From Bacteroidota bacterium (GTDB lineage Bacteria; Bacteroidota; Bacteroidia; Bacteroidales; FEN-979): a stretch of 34,164 nucleotides of DNA. Shown in pieces: positions 9,457-20,210 of the stretch. The stretch spans positions 1 through 34,164 of the forward strand of contig JAPLDK010000072.1 of NCBI GenBank assembly GCA_026391775.1, in the 5' to 3' direction. Positions within the stretch are counted from its first letter, which is position 1. The number at the start of each line of letters is the position of its first letter. The translations under genes were made by a program, and so were the position numbers. The notes under the pieces were generated by a model, which was not told the origin of the DNA, searched no databases, and saw only the letters and a program-made list of their open reading frames with translations.

Positions 9457-10824
9457 ATGAAAAAACTGATTCAAACCATCAGGAACATATGGAAGATTGA
9501 CGATCTCAGAAAAAGGATCATTTATACCATTGGTATCCTTCTGATCTATCGCTTCGGAGCTTACGTCGTACTTCCCGGTGTCGATCCAAGCATGTTGCAT
9601 AACCTCCAGAACCAGTCGAAGCAGGGTTTGCTTGGGCTTCTGAACATGTTCTCGGGTGGTGCCTTCGCAAATGCATCCATTTTCGCCCTCGGTATCATGC
9701 CCTACATTTCGGCATCCATCGTTATGCAGTTACTGGGCATGGCAATCCCGTATTTCCAGAAACTTCAGAAAGAAGGTGAAAGCGGCAGGAAGAAAATCAA
9801 CCAGATCACACGTTATCTTACGGTGATCATCCTGATTCTCCAATCCCCGGCATATATTGCCAATCTCGTTTCCCAGCTTCCACCCGAGGCTGTGTATCCT
9901 TTCAATCCGAATTACACTCACCATTCGGTTTTCTCCATGTTCGGGATCATGTCTATTGTGATCCTGACTGCGGGCTCCATGTTTATCATGTGGCTGGGCG
10001 AGAGGATCACCGATAAGGGAATCGGAAATGGTATCTCGCTTATCATCATGATCGGTATCATAGCAAGGCTGCCATTCTCCCTGGTAGGTGAATTGGTTTC
10101 CCGGATGGAACAAAAAGGTGGCGGTCTCGTCTTCTTTGTTGTTGAACTTGCTTTCCTGGTCCTCGTAATTCTCGTCACTATTCTTCTGGTGCAGGGAACC
10201 CGGAAGATTCCCGTACAGTACGCCAAGAGGATTGTCGGGAACAAGCAGTACGGGGGTGTAAGGCAGTATATTCCTTTAAAGGTCAATGCTGCCGGCGTTA
10301 TGCCCATCATCTTCGCCCAGGCAATCATGTTCCTGCCTCTGACCATTGCAGGTTTTGCAAGCAGTGAGACACTTACAGGCTTTGCCAGGGTATTTACCGA
10401 TTACAACAGTTTCTATTATAACCTGACATTCTTTATCCTGATCATCTTCTTCACTTACTTCTATACCGCCATTACGATCAATCCGAACCAGATGGCGGAA
10501 GATATGAAGAAGAACGGCGGATTTATTCCTGGTGTGAAACCCGGAAAGAAAACAGCAGAGTTCATCGACAATGTGATGTCGAGGATCACCCTTCCGGGTT
10601 CGATCTTCCTAGGCTTTGTTGCCATCATGCCGGCCTTTGTGAGGATGGTGGGTGTTACCAGCCAGTTTGCCCAGTTTTACGGAGGAACATCCCTTCTCAT
10701 CCTTGTAGGCGTGGTTCTTGATACTTTGCAGCAGATTGAAAGCCACCTCCTTATGCGTCACTATGATGGTCTGACCAAATCGGGCCGTATTAAGGGAAGG
10801 TCGTCATATGGTGTTGCAAGCTGA
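9457..10824 (+). CDS. secY: Protein translocase subunit SecY
   Basis: SecY forms the protein-conducting channel in the inner membrane with SecE and SecG. The 455-residue product is strongly hydrophobic, with about ten membrane segments. Conserved features include the N-terminal RIIYTIGILLIYRFGAYVVL, the plug/TM2 region GLLGLLNMFSGGAF, the TM5 motif GERITDKGIGNGISLII, the cytosolic loop VQYAKRIV followed by YIPLKVNAAGVMPIIFA, and the late loop NPNQMAEDMKKNGGFIPG. Position between L15 and Map is standard for this phylum. Confidence 0.98.
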   Translation: MKKLIQTIRNIWKIDDLRKRIIYTIGILLIYRFGAYVVLPGVDPSMLHNLQNQSKQGLLGLLNMFSGGAFANASIFALGIMPYISASIVMQLLGMAIPYFQKLQKEGESGRKKINQITRYLTVIILILQSPAYIANLVSQLPPEAVYPFNPNYTHHSVFSMFGIMSIVILTAGSMFIMWLGERITDKGIGNGISLIIMIGIIARLPFSLVGELVSRMEQKGGGLVFFVVELAFLVLVILVTILLVQGTRKIPVQYAKRIVGNKQYGGVRQYIPLKVNAAGVMPIIFAQAIMFLPLTIAGFASSETLTGFARVFTDYNSFYYNLTFFILIIFFTYFYTAITINPNQMAEDMKKNGGFIPGVKPGKKTAEFIDNVMSRITLPGSIFLGFVAIMPAFVRMVGVTSQFAQFYGGTSLLILVGVVLDTLQQIESHLLMRHYDGLTKSGRIKGRSSYGVAS

Positions 10825-10844
10825 TGAAACTAAACGGAAGTTGA

Positions 10845-11624
10845 ATGATAATAAAGACTGCGGAAGAAATCGAATTACTAAGGGAGAATGCTTTAATTGT
10901 AAGCAGGACTCTGGCCGCTGTTGCTAAAGAAATTAAACCGGGTGTCCAGACCAAGACACTTGATAAAATAGCCGAAGAGTATATTCGGTCAGAAGGGGCG
11001 GTACCAGGGTTTAAAGGGTACCGGGGGTTTCCGGCAACCCTGTGCATATCCCTGAATGAAGAGGTGGTGCACGGAATACCGGGAGAGAGAGTTCTTTTAA
11101 ATGGTGATATTGTTTCGATCGACTGCGGATGCGTGAAGCACGGTTTTTATGGCGATTCTGCCTATACTTTTATGGTAGGCGAGGTGACGCCTGAAGTGAA
11201 GTTGTTGCTTATACGGACGAAGGAATCCCTGTTAAAAGCGTTAGAAGTTGCTGTCACAGGGAAACGTACCGGGGATATAGGTGCTGTTGTCCAGGATTAT
11301 GTGGAGAGCTACGGATATTCGGTTGTGAGAGAACTTGTGGGGCATGGAATAGGGAAGACCCTGCACGAGAAACCTGATATTCCCAATTATGGGAAAAGGG
11401 GAACCGGGCAGAAACTCCCTGAAGGCTTGTCCATATGTATTGAACCCATGATCAACCTGGGTACAAAAAATGTGGTTCAGGCAAACGACGGATGGACGAT
11501 CCGAACTGCCGACCGAATGCCATCAGCCCATTTTGAGCTGACAGTTGTTATCAGGAAGGAGAAAGCGGATGTACTTTCCACGTTTAAATATATCGAAGAA
11601 GTTCTAGGACCTCAACTCATATAA
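10845..11624 (+). CDS. map: Methionine aminopeptidase, type I
   Basis: Map removes the initiator methionine from new proteins in the cytosol. The 259-residue product has all five metal ligands of the pita-bread fold: D93 (SIDCG), D104 (GDSAYT), H167 (GHGIG), E200 (CIEPM) and E231 (HFELTV). The substrate-side histidine is in VVHGIPG (H76). The gene follows secY by 20 bases, and IF-1 starts one base after its stop. There is no N-terminal zinc-finger extension, so this is the short bacterial form. Confidence 0.97.
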   Translation: MIIKTAEEIELLRENALIVSRTLAAVAKEIKPGVQTKTLDKIAEEYIRSEGAVPGFKGYRGFPATLCISLNEEVVHGIPGERVLLNGDIVSIDCGCVKHGFYGDSAYTFMVGEVTPEVKLLLIRTKESLLKALEVAVTGKRTGDIGAVVQDYVESYGYSVVRELVGHGIGKTLHEKPDIPNYGKRGTGQKLPEGLSICIEPMINLGTKNVVQANDGWTIRTADRMPSAHFELTVVIRKEKADVLSTFKYIEEVLGPQLI

Positions 11625-11625
11625 A

Positions 11626-11844
11626 ATGTCAAAACAAGCGTCAATTCAGCAGGACGGCACTGTCGTCGAATCTCTGGGAAATGCAATGTTCAGGGTGGAA
11701 CTCGAGAATGGACATGTTATAACTGCACATATCTCGGGTAAAATGAGGATGCATTACATCAAGATCCTCCCGGGTGATAAAGTCCGGATTGAAATGTCAC
11801 CATATGATTTGACAAAAGGAAGGATAACATTCCGCTATCAATAG
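11626..11844 (+). CDS. infA: Translation initiation factor IF-1
   Basis: IF-1 occupies the A site during initiation. The 72-residue product is a single S1-type OB fold with the signature [20 protein letters not shown] and the ending [15 protein letters not shown]. Length is exact for the family. It lies between map and rpmJ, one base after Map, indicating tight coupling. Confidence 0.98.
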   Translation: MSKQASIQQDGTVVESLGNAMFRVELENGHVITAHISGKMRMHYIKILPGDKVRIEMSPYDLTKGRITFRYQ

Positions 11845-11861
11845 AAATAAAGAAAAGAAAA

Positions 11862-11978
11862 ATGAAAGTCAGAGCATCCATTAAGAAAAGGTCGGCCGAC
11901 TGCAAGATCGTCCGCAGAAAAGGGGTCTTGTACGTGATCAACAAGAAGAACCCCAAGTTCAAGCAAAGACAAGGATAA
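11862..11978 (+). CDS. rpmJ: 50S ribosomal protein L36, zinc-free type
   Basis: This 38-residue gene begins at ATG 11862 in an A-rich leader and reads [20 protein letters not shown] and on to KFKQRQG, the full L36 pattern. The usual zinc site (C-x2-C, C, H) is broken: only Cys14 remains, the first ligand is Ser, the third position is Asn/Lys, and Phe replaces the histidine before KQRQG. This is the zinc-independent form expected in Bacteroidota. It lies 17 bases after IF-1 and 22 bases before S13. Confidence 0.97.
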   Translation: MKVRASIKKRSADCKIVRRKGVLYVINKKNPKFKQRQG

Positions 11979-12000
11979 TTAACTATTAAATCAATAATAT

Positions 12001-12381
12001 ATGGCCAGAATTGCAGGTATTGATTTACCTAAACAAAAACAGGGAGAGATTGGTCTAACCTATATTTATGGCATCGGCAGGAGCACTGCCCAGGATATCC
12101 TGACAGAAGCAGGAGTCGACTGGAATAAAAAGGTTCAGGACTGGACTGATGATGAGCAGAATAAAATCCGTTCCATCATCAATGAAAAGTACAAGATCGA
12201 AGGAGCATTGCGTTCAGAAGTCCAGATGAACATAAAGCGTCTTATGGATATCGGCAGCTATCGTGGTATCCGCCACCGTATCGGCTTGCCTGTACGTGGT
12301 CAGAGTACCAAGAATAACGCCCGTACACGTAAAGGCCGTAAAAAGACTGTAGCCAACAAGAAAAAGGCAACCAAGGGTTAA
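12001..12381 (+). CDS. rpsM: 30S ribosomal protein S13
   Basis: S13 forms the intersubunit bridges of the head and contacts P-site tRNA. The 126-residue product starts [20 protein letters not shown], has [14 protein letters not shown], and carries the C-terminal signature [17 protein letters not shown] followed by [10 protein letters not shown]. The tail is lysine-rich. It begins the alpha-type block with no promoter visible in the 22-base gap before it. Confidence 0.98.
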   Translation: MARIAGIDLPKQKQGEIGLTYIYGIGRSTAQDILTEAGVDWNKKVQDWTDDEQNKIRSIINEKYKIEGALRSEVQMNIKRLMDIGSYRGIRHRIGLPVRGQSTKNNARTRKGRKKTVANKKKATKG

Positions 12382-12426
12382 TGGATAGTCCATTCTGGTG
12401 ATTAAGAAAAGAAGTAACAGAGTAAT

Positions 12427-12816
12427 ATGGCAAAGACTGAAAAAAGTTCAAAGAAAAGGGTTGTAAAGGTGGATGCAATAGGCAGGGCCTATATTAATGC
12501 CTCCTTTAATAACCTCATCATCTCATTAACCAATAATGCCGGTCAGGTGATCTCCTGGTCCTCTGCCGGTAAAATGGGATTCAAGGGTTCAAAGAAGAAC
12601 ACTCCATACGCTGCCCAGATGGCCGCAACAGATGCAGCCAAGACTGCTTATGACATGGGTCTGCGCAAAGTTAAGGTGTTCATTAAAGGACCCGGCGCCG
12701 GGCGTGAATCAGCCATGCGTACTATTCATAGTGCAGGTATCGAAGTTACGGAGATCGTGGACATCACTCCGCTTCCTCATAACGGTTGCCGCCCACCGAA
12801 ACGCAGGCGTGTATAA
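12427..12816 (+). CDS. rpsK: 30S ribosomal protein S11
   Basis: S11 lies on the platform beside the mRNA exit channel. The 129-residue product has the conserved centre [37 protein letters not shown] and the C-terminal signature [18 protein letters not shown] with [17 protein letters not shown]. Length and order are normal. Confidence 0.98.
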   Translation: MAKTEKSSKKRVVKVDAIGRAYINASFNNLIISLTNNAGQVISWSSAGKMGFKGSKKNTPYAAQMAATDAAKTAYDMGLRKVKVFIKGPGAGRESAMRTIHSAGIEVTEIVDITPLPHNGCRPPKRRRV

Positions 12817-12846
12817 TCTGAATTAATCATATAAACATTCAATACC

Positions 12847-13452
12847 ATGGCAAGATATATTGGGCCGAAATCAAGAATTGCAAGAAAATTCAGAGATCCT
12901 ATTTACGGACCTGATAAAAGTTACGAAAAGAAAAATTACCCTCCGGGTATGCACGGTCAGACCAAACGGCGCTCAAAGGCATCTGAATATGGAACCCAGC
13001 TGATGGAGAAACAGAAAGCCAAGTATACCTATGGAATTCTGGAAAGACAGTTCAGGAACATCTTTAACAAAGCATCTCATAAGGGAGGTATTACCGGTGA
13101 AGTGCTGCTTCAGCTCATAGAATCACGCCTTGACAATACTGTTTTCCGTCTTGGCATTGCACCCACAAGGGATGGAGCCCGCCAGCTTATCGGCCACCGG
13201 CATATTACGGTGAATGGAAAGGTTGTGAATATTCCTTCATTTGAACTCCGTCCTGGCGATATTATAGCAGTTCGCGAGCGTTCCAAATCGATGGAAGTTA
13301 TTACCGACTCCATAAGCGGAAGAGGCAACCCGTATCCCTGGCTTGAATGGGATGCAAACCTTATGACAGGTAAATTCATGAACTACCCCGAACGTTCACA
13401 GATCCCTGAAAACATCAAGGAACAGCTGATCGTCGAATTATATTCGAAATAA
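12847..13452 (+). CDS. rpsD: 30S ribosomal protein S4, zinc-free type
   Basis: S4 starts small-subunit assembly; in E. coli it also represses the alpha operon. The 201-residue product begins [20 protein letters not shown]. There is no cysteine cluster at the N-terminus, so it is the zinc-free form. The S4 RNA-binding domain is clear at about 90-150 ([20 protein letters not shown], then [15 protein letters not shown]). It lies in the standard S11-S4-RpoA order. Confidence 0.98.
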   Translation: MARYIGPKSRIARKFRDPIYGPDKSYEKKNYPPGMHGQTKRRSKASEYGTQLMEKQKAKYTYGILERQFRNIFNKASHKGGITGEVLLQLIESRLDNTVFRLGIAPTRDGARQLIGHRHITVNGKVVNIPSFELRPGDIIAVRERSKSMEVITDSISGRGNPYPWLEWDANLMTGKFMNYPERSQIPENIKEQLIVELYSK

Positions 13453-13492
13453 CGGGAATTCATTTTGATATAAACCCTTTAAACATCGTATT

Positions 13493-14485
13493 ATGGCTAT
13501 TTTACCGTTCCAGAAACCTGACAAGGTGATCATGCTTGAATCGGATGATCGCCGCGGAATATTTGAATTTCGTCCGCTTGAGCCTGGTTTTGGTATTACT
13601 ATCGGAAATGCACTGAGAAGAATTCTTCTGTCTTCCCTTGAAGGATTTGCCATCACATCATTAAAGATTGAAGGCGTAGACCAGGAGTTTTCAACTATCA
13701 AAGGTGTCATTGAAGATGTCACCGAGATCATCCTTAACCTGAAACAGATCCGTTTCAAGAGACTTATTGAGACCGAGAGTTCTGAAAAGGTAACAGTGAT
13801 CATCGCACAGCAGAAAGAATTCAAAGCCGGCGATATTAACAAATTCCTGTCGGTTTTCCAGGTTTTGAATCCTGAAGTGGTTATCTGTCATATGGAGCCC
13901 TCAGTCAAACTTACTGTTGAGCTATCTGTAGACAAGGGTAGAGGATATGTCCCGGCTGATGAAAATAAAGCCCTCAGCACTTCACTAGGACGGATCGCCA
14001 TTGACTCTATTCACACACCGATAAAGAATGTTACCTATAACATTGAAAATTATCGTGTGGAGCAGAAGACCGACTATGAAAAACTGGTGATGGAGATTGT
14101 CACCGACGGTTCAATCGCTCCTAAGAATGCTTTGAAGGAATCGGCCAGGATACTGATTCATCATTTCATGTTATTTTCTGACGAAAAGATTACCCTGGAT
14201 ACCGCAGAGAAAACAGTAACCGAGGAATTCGATGAAACTTCACTGCACATCCGTCAGCTATTGAAAACCAAGCTGGTTGACCTTGATCTTTCGGTGCGCG
14301 CCCTGAATTGCCTGAAGGCAGCCGACGTTGAAACCCTGGGAGACCTGGTTGCATTTAACAAGAATGATCTTCTGAAGTTCAGGAACTTTGGAAAGAAATC
14401 CCTTACGGAACTTGAAGAGCTCGTAAAATCCAAGGGCCTGGAGTTCGGGATGAATACTTCAAAATATAAATTAGATAAGGATTAA
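13493..14485 (+). CDS. rpoA: DNA-directed RNA polymerase subunit alpha
   Basis: Alpha dimerises to nucleate core RNA polymerase, and its C-terminal domain contacts upstream DNA and activators. The 330-residue product has the N-terminal dimerisation domain with [20 protein letters not shown] and [18 protein letters not shown], and the C-terminal domain at about 255-320 with [20 protein letters not shown] and [19 protein letters not shown]. Length is typical. L17 starts 5 bases after its stop. Confidence 0.98.
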   Translation: MAILPFQKPDKVIMLESDDRRGIFEFRPLEPGFGITIGNALRRILLSSLEGFAITSLKIEGVDQEFSTIKGVIEDVTEIILNLKQIRFKRLIETESSEKVTVIIAQQKEFKAGDINKFLSVFQVLNPEVVICHMEPSVKLTVELSVDKGRGYVPADENKALSTSLGRIAIDSIHTPIKNVTYNIENYRVEQKTDYEKLVMEIVTDGSIAPKNALKESARILIHHFMLFSDEKITLDTAEKTVTEEFDETSLHIRQLLKTKLVDLDLSVRALNCLKAADVETLGDLVAFNKNDLLKFRNFGKKSLTELEELVKSKGLEFGMNTSKYKLDKD

Positions 14486-14490
14486 TAGCG

Positions 14491-16328
<1,838 letters not shown>

Positions 16329-16329
16329 G

Positions 16330-16343
16330 ATTTGTTAACAAAT
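16330..16343. repeat. 14-base perfect palindrome after enolase
   Basis: ATTTGTTAACAAAT is a perfect palindrome that begins two bases after the enolase stop codon. It has no loop and no T-run, so it is not a typical terminator. A similar element, TTTGTTA-A-TAACAAA, lies at 20079-20093 in another intergenic region. It could be a protein-binding site; chance occurrence in A/T-rich sequence is also possible. Confidence 0.4.
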
Positions 16344-16378
16344 TGTAGTAAGTAAGACTTAATAACTGCTATTAAAGA

Positions 16379-16449
16379 ACAGAGGCTGTTATATATTTGA
16401 GGTTAGTAATTCAGGCTATGCAATTATACCTCAGATATACAGCCTCTGT
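16379..16449. repeat. Paired ACAG-n3-CTGT sites around a promoter and start codon
   Basis: ACAGAGGCTGT at 16379-16389 and ACAGCCTCTGT at 16439-16449 are each interrupted palindromes and are exact reverse complements of each other; the inverted match extends to 12 bases (16378-16389 with 16439-16450). Their centres are exactly 60 bases apart. The left copy lies just upstream of a TAnnTTTG promoter element, the right copy within the first codons of the barrel-SPOR gene. A dimeric repressor pair or an mRNA stem are both possible readings. Confidence 0.5.
16392..16399 (+). promoter_or_regulatory. Promoter -7 element for barrel-SPOR gene
   Basis: TATATTTG matches the Bacteroidota sigma-factor -7 consensus TAnnTTTG exactly. 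It ends 18 bases before the ATG at 16418, so transcription would start about 16404-16408, leaving a short leader. No TTTG -33 element is visible at the usual distance of about 20 bases upstream. Confidence 0.6.
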
Positions 16450-17542
16450 TTTTGTATTGGTTCTTATCCACTTTACCCTTTTTGCACAATCATTCAGCAC
16501 TTACAGAGGGTCTGACCCTTCCTCAAATCCTGCTAAGACTGTGAAGAAAGGCTCTTTGGCCGGGACCTGGGAAGCCGGTGCAATGCTTGGCCCTGACTTT
16601 TATTATGGTGATCTTAATACGAAAAAGTTCCTTCCGAACCGGAGCATCAGCGCTGCCGGAGGAGTATTTGTCATGAGGCAATTCACAAATGTTATCGGTT
16701 TAAAGGGACAGCTGCTTTTTGGAGGCCTGCATGGAAGCAAAGACGGGCAGGAAGGTTCACAGTCTGTTAACTGGACCTTCAGAGGCACCTTTCTTGATTT
16801 TACAGTAAATTCGGTATTCAATCTTTCAAATCTTGTTTCACCCTATCATGACGGGCGCAAGATCTTTGCATACGGGACCGTCGGGATTGGCGTAAATGCC
16901 TGGAATACCAGGCTCACTAAGGGAGTAAACGGAGAGCTGACCAATCCTCTTCAAAATAACGGGTTCCAGGCCGGTTTTGTGTTGCCTTTCGGTGTGGGAT
17001 TGCAGTATGCCATCACCAGTAAGATTAATGCCGGTATTGAATATACAGTGCGCACAATATTTTCGGATCATGTTGACCAGACAGTAGGAGGGTATAAGTG
17101 CGATGTAATAAACCTGCTTGCATTTACAGCATCTTACAGGTTAGGTGCCCCGAAAAAGAAACTCAATGTCCAGGAGTATGGATATTCAAGTCCGGTCACA
17201 TATCTGCCGGCCACTCTTGTCCCGGTCCCTGTCCCTCAACCTGAAGCTGTGCATACAAGTCCGGGAATACCTTCGTCCTCGGACGTTTATGAATATGTTG
17301 TTCAGATCTGTGCCTTTTCACAGCATAATTATACTGTGGCCTGGGTGAAAAAGCATTATCGTGTTGATATGCCGGTAATAAAGGAAAGTGAGAACGGCCT
17401 GAACCGTTACATCATAGGGCATTATTACAAGGATCTTAATGTGGCAAAAGAACTTTGCGACCGGTTGCGTAAAAAAGGCATACATGATGCATGGGTCATC
17501 GCATACCAGAATGGGGTAAGGCACCATGTGGTTCTCTACTGA
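16418..17542 (+). CDS. Outer-membrane beta-barrel protein with C-terminal SPOR domain
   Basis: The 374-residue product starts at ATG 16418; a TTG at 16397 overlaps the promoter and is less likely. Residues 1-24 form a signal peptide ending in LFAQ. Residues about 50-242 are alternating, aromatic- and glycine-rich strands like the small Bacteroidota outer-membrane barrels (WEAGAMLGPDFYYGDL at 51-66). A Pro/Val linker (about 255-288) leads to a SPOR domain at 291-366, with YVVQICAFSQ and NRYIIGHYYKDLNVAKELCD followed by a helix and DAWVIAYQNG. SPOR domains bind septal peptidoglycan lacking stem peptides. Inference: it ties the outer membrane to the cell wall. The exact barrel family is not certain. 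Confidence 0.82.
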   Translation: MQLYLRYTASVFVLVLIHFTLFAQSFSTYRGSDPSSNPAKTVKKGSLAGTWEAGAMLGPDFYYGDLNTKKFLPNRSISAAGGVFVMRQFTNVIGLKGQLLFGGLHGSKDGQEGSQSVNWTFRGTFLDFTVNSVFNLSNLVSPYHDGRKIFAYGTVGIGVNAWNTRLTKGVNGELTNPLQNNGFQAGFVLPFGVGLQYAITSKINAGIEYTVRTIFSDHVDQTVGGYKCDVINLLAFTASYRLGAPKKKLNVQEYGYSSPVTYLPATLVPVPVPQPEAVHTSPGIPSSSDVYEYVVQICAFSQHNYTVAWVKKHYRVDMPVIKESENGLNRYIIGHYYKDLNVAKELCDRLRKKGIHDAWVIAYQNGVRHHVVLY

Positions 17543-17594
17543 TGCATGAAGCAGGAATTACGAATTCCCAAATCGTACATCGAACTTCGTAAAT
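17543..17594. other. Convergent intergenic spacer with small hairpins
   Basis: This gap separates the stops of the barrel-SPOR gene (+) and the TPR gene (-). It holds GGAATT-ACG-AATTCC (17554-17568) and a second possible pairing TTACGAA (17558-17564) with TTCGTAA (17586-17592). No clear T-run follows on either strand, so a bidirectional terminator is only a weak suggestion. Confidence 0.3.
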
Positions 17595-19259
17595 TTATTT
17601 ACAAACCTGTTTAATAAAATCTACTGATTCCGGAGTTGTCAGGCCGGTATTGATGGCTTTCTGGAAATCGCTGCAGGCCAAGGCGTAATTTCCCAGCATG
17701 TAATTTGCCATTCCATGGTTATAGTAGACCAATTTCATCATGGAAGGATCGCCCTGGTTGCTTGCATTAAATGCGAGGGCCATATCCAGGTCGGTAAGCG
17801 CTCCTCCAAAATCTGAGATCTTCAACTTGCAGCTTCCCCGGTAATAATAAACCATAAAAGCTTTGTCCTGGGGCCTTAATTCAATAGCGCGGTTGAAATA
17901 CCTCAGTGCCTCCTGGAAAGTCCCGTGCTCATATCTCCATACACCTTCCCAGTATACTTTATAATAATCGGTCATGGATTCCGGCCCGCTCATATCCGAA
18001 AAATTCGTTGAAACGCTTTGTGTCATAGAAACAGAAGGCCCTGTGAAGCGATAACCGCGGCAATGGTCTTTAATGGCCTGGTCATTTGCAACATCTTTCA
18101 GCCCGAACTGTAAAGCAGTATTCCAATCCGCACAGGCACCGTCCCGGTCCTTGTTATTGAATTTGGCCACACCTCTGTTGTAAATTACAGTAAGCCATGC
18201 CGAGTAATAATTCTGTTCTGCCGGTTTTAATGAAATTGCCTTGTCGAAATCCATCATTGCCGCGGCATTATCCCCTACTTTCTGACGGGCGTTTGCCCTG
18301 TAGGCATAAGTGAGAAAAAACATTGAATAAGGTGGATATTTTGAGGCTTCAGTGAGGTTTGAGATAGCCTGGATGTAATTGCCTGAAGCGTAGTCCGACA
18401 AACCGCGTTTGTAATATTCATCGGACGATTTTGGCACGCCTGTAAACGCCTGGATATAGGACCCTCCGCTATAGTTGATTAAAGAGCGGAAACTGCCGAA
18501 ATCGCATTCGTAATAGGACCCTTTGAAAAGCTTGTCCCTGGTGTTCGGGTCAAAGTAGGGCATATAAAATTTTTCTTTATTCATGACCTGGATCAGCCTG
18601 AATCTCGCTGTCGTCTGACCCCCGGCCTGGAATGGCAGGAATGCGATCAGAAGGTTATGAGGCGTTATTGTTTTAAGGGTGAGGATCTCGTGAATATTGT
18701 ATGCGATGGTGGAATTCAGGTAGCGCTCGTCAACATTAATCAGGATATTATCACATAAAGCCTCAAGATTTGTGATATAGGGTTTGTTAAATTCCATTTT
18801 TTCAGGGATCACCGCCTGGAATTTTGAAAGTTTGCAAACAAAGTAGGTGACTCCGGTCTGTTTATGCCAATCTTCCATCAGCATGGGGAATTCATACCAT
18901 CCGGTTTTAAAACGCATAATAAATACGGCGTACATTTCATTATTAACCAGGACGTCACGAACTTCAAGATTGATGAAATTTTCTTTGCCAAGTTTATAGG
19001 AGGGTTTTGATGATTTATTCAGGGCCGGGTCTTTCCATGGCATACAGTTTTCTTTCGACAACCATTCGCCATTATCCTGAAGTGTCCATCCGGTCGCAAG
19101 CTCAAGCAATGACCTGGTTTCGCTGATCATTGGCAAATCGGTCATCGACCTTGTAAGGTTGTCGGAGTTTTGTTTGTTATTGCCGGGTTGAACCGGATAT
19201 TGGGCAAAAACCCCAGCTGCAATCAGCAATCCTATTAAAAGAAAAATGTATTGCTTCAT
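17595..19259 (-). CDS. Secreted tetratricopeptide-repeat protein
   Basis: The start is ATG at 19259 (MKQYIFLLIGLLIAAGVFAQ, a clear Sec signal peptide cut after FAQ); a TTG two codons earlier is less likely. The 554-residue product has an N-terminal region of about 240 residues that I do not recognise. TPR helices follow: YYKRGLSDYASGNYIQAISN, then repeats with GACADWNTALQFG, EGVWRYEHGTFQEALRYFNR and NYMLGNYALACSDFQKAI near the C-terminus. TPRs mediate protein contacts; the partner is unknown. It lies 10 bases downstream of the methylthioadenosine phosphorylase stop, so the two are probably one transcript, though no functional link is obvious. Confidence 0.82.
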   Translation of the reverse strand: MKQYIFLLIGLLIAAGVFAQYPVQPGNNKQNSDNLTRSMTDLPMISETRSLLELATGWTLQDNGEWLSKENCMPWKDPALNKSSKPSYKLGKENFINLEVRDVLVNNEMYAVFIMRFKTGWYEFPMLMEDWHKQTGVTYFVCKLSKFQAVIPEKMEFNKPYITNLEALCDNILINVDERYLNSTIAYNIHEILTLKTITPHNLLIAFLPFQAGGQTTARFRLIQVMNKEKFYMPYFDPNTRDKLFKGSYYECDFGSFRSLINYSGGSYIQAFTGVPKSSDEYYKRGLSDYASGNYIQAISNLTEASKYPPYSMFFLTYAYRANARQKVGDNAAAMMDFDKAISLKPAEQNYYSAWLTVIYNRGVAKFNNKDRDGACADWNTALQFGLKDVANDQAIKDHCRGYRFTGPSVSMTQSVSTNFSDMSGPESMTDYYKVYWEGVWRYEHGTFQEALRYFNRAIELRPQDKAFMVYYYRGSCKLKISDFGGALTDLDMALAFNASNQGDPSMMKLVYYNHGMANYMLGNYALACSDFQKAINTGLTTPESVDFIKQVCK

Positions 19260-19269
19260 CCGCAATGAT

Positions 19270-20022
19270 TTATACTTTAAAATTTTGTAAAACGTTAATA
19301 AGCAGTGCAGTTACATGTCTGACATTTTCCTCGAAGACTCTCAGAATTTCAGCCCAGGTAACGGGTTCTTCATCATGTTTCCAGGCATCGTAATCTGTTG
19401 AAAGTGCAATCACGGCATAAGGTATTCCGGCTTCGTTGGCGAGTGCAGCCTCTGGTGCGGTACTCATGTTAATAATATCGGCACCCATCGTACGGAACAT
19501 GTTGGATTCGGCCCGGGTTGAAAACCTGGGCCCTTCAATTGTGACGACAGTCCCTTTTGGCTGAAATGCTAACTTCAGAGTTTCTGCTCCGAGTATCAAT
19601 CTCTTTCTCAGGTCTTCCGAAAATGGATCGGCCATAGCGATATGCCCTGTGACACCGGGCTCAAAGTGGTCATGAAAGGTATTGATTCGATGTTTTGTAA
19701 AGTCAAGGAACTGGTCAGGAAACACAATATCGCCCCTGCGAATTTCTTCCCTGAGGCTGCCGCAGGCAGTAGTGGCCAGGATAGATGTGCAGCTGAGATC
19801 CTTAAGGGCGCAGATGTTTGCACGGTTATTCACATTTGTGGGCGTAATGGAGTGGTCCCTGGCATGTCTTGAAAGAATGAACACTTCGTTATCTGCTATC
19901 TTACCACAGAATATTGAGGAACTGGGAGGTCCGTAAGGGGTATCAGCAACCACCTCCCTGGTATCCCTGAGTATATTTAACTTCTCAAGTCCGGATCCTC
20001 CGATTAGTCCAATTCTGGCCAC
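19270..20022 (-). CDS. mtnP: S-methyl-5'-thioadenosine phosphorylase
   Basis: The enzyme splits methylthioadenosine, a by-product of polyamine synthesis, into adenine and 5-methylthioribose-1-phosphate. The 250-residue product begins with a GTG codon at 20022 (MARIGLIGGSGLEKLN). Motifs of the PNP/MTAP family are GGSG (8-11), SRHARDH (51-57), TTACGSLREEI (84-94), GPRFSTRAE (164-172) and NMSTAPEAALANEAGIPY (185-202). The adenine-recognising TDYDAW (209-214), with two aspartates, favours methylthioadenosine over inosine or guanosine substrates. No other methionine-salvage gene is nearby. Confidence 0.9.
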   Translation of the reverse strand: MARIGLIGGSGLEKLNILRDTREVVADTPYGPPSSSIFCGKIADNEVFILSRHARDHSITPTNVNNRANICALKDLSCTSILATTACGSLREEIRRGDIVFPDQFLDFTKHRINTFHDHFEPGVTGHIAMADPFSEDLRKRLILGAETLKLAFQPKGTVVTIEGPRFSTRAESNMFRTMGADIINMSTAPEAALANEAGIPYAVIALSTDYDAWKHDEEPVTWAEILRVFEENVRHVTALLINVLQNFKV

Positions 20023-20210
20023 AAAATAAATTTAAGCGAATTTAATAGAAATAGCGGCCTGATGCAATTGCTGAAAATTTTGTTAATAACAAATTGGAGG
20101 GAGTTTTCAACACATTCCCGTAATGATATGTAACAAAATACATATGAAACCGGCCGCTGTAAATGCGAAAAATGTATCTTTGCCGGTTCAAACAAAGAAC
20201 AAGTTTTTAC
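20023..20210. other. Divergent intergenic region with two palindromes
   Basis: This is the longest gene-free stretch in the window. It holds the palindrome TTTGTTA-A-TAACAAA (20079-20093), a 7-base hairpin ATATGTA/TACATAT around a 6-base loop (20126-20145), and the promoter element of the ccmF gene (20175-20182). No exact promoter match for the divergent mtnP gene is visible. The short open frames across it look non-coding. Confidence 0.45.
20175..20182 (+). promoter_or_regulatory. Promoter -7 element for ccmF
   Basis: TATCTTTG matches TAnnTTTG exactly and ends 28 bases before the ATG at 20211. A transcript starting about 20188 would exclude the upstream part of the longer open frame (from 20163), which supports the 20211 start. 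No -33 TTTG is visible. Confidence 0.6.

Noticed and set aside
17554..17592. Possible bidirectional terminator between the barrel-SPOR and TPR genes
   Set aside because: Stems are only 6-7 pairs and no T-run follows on either strand; kept only as a low-confidence note.
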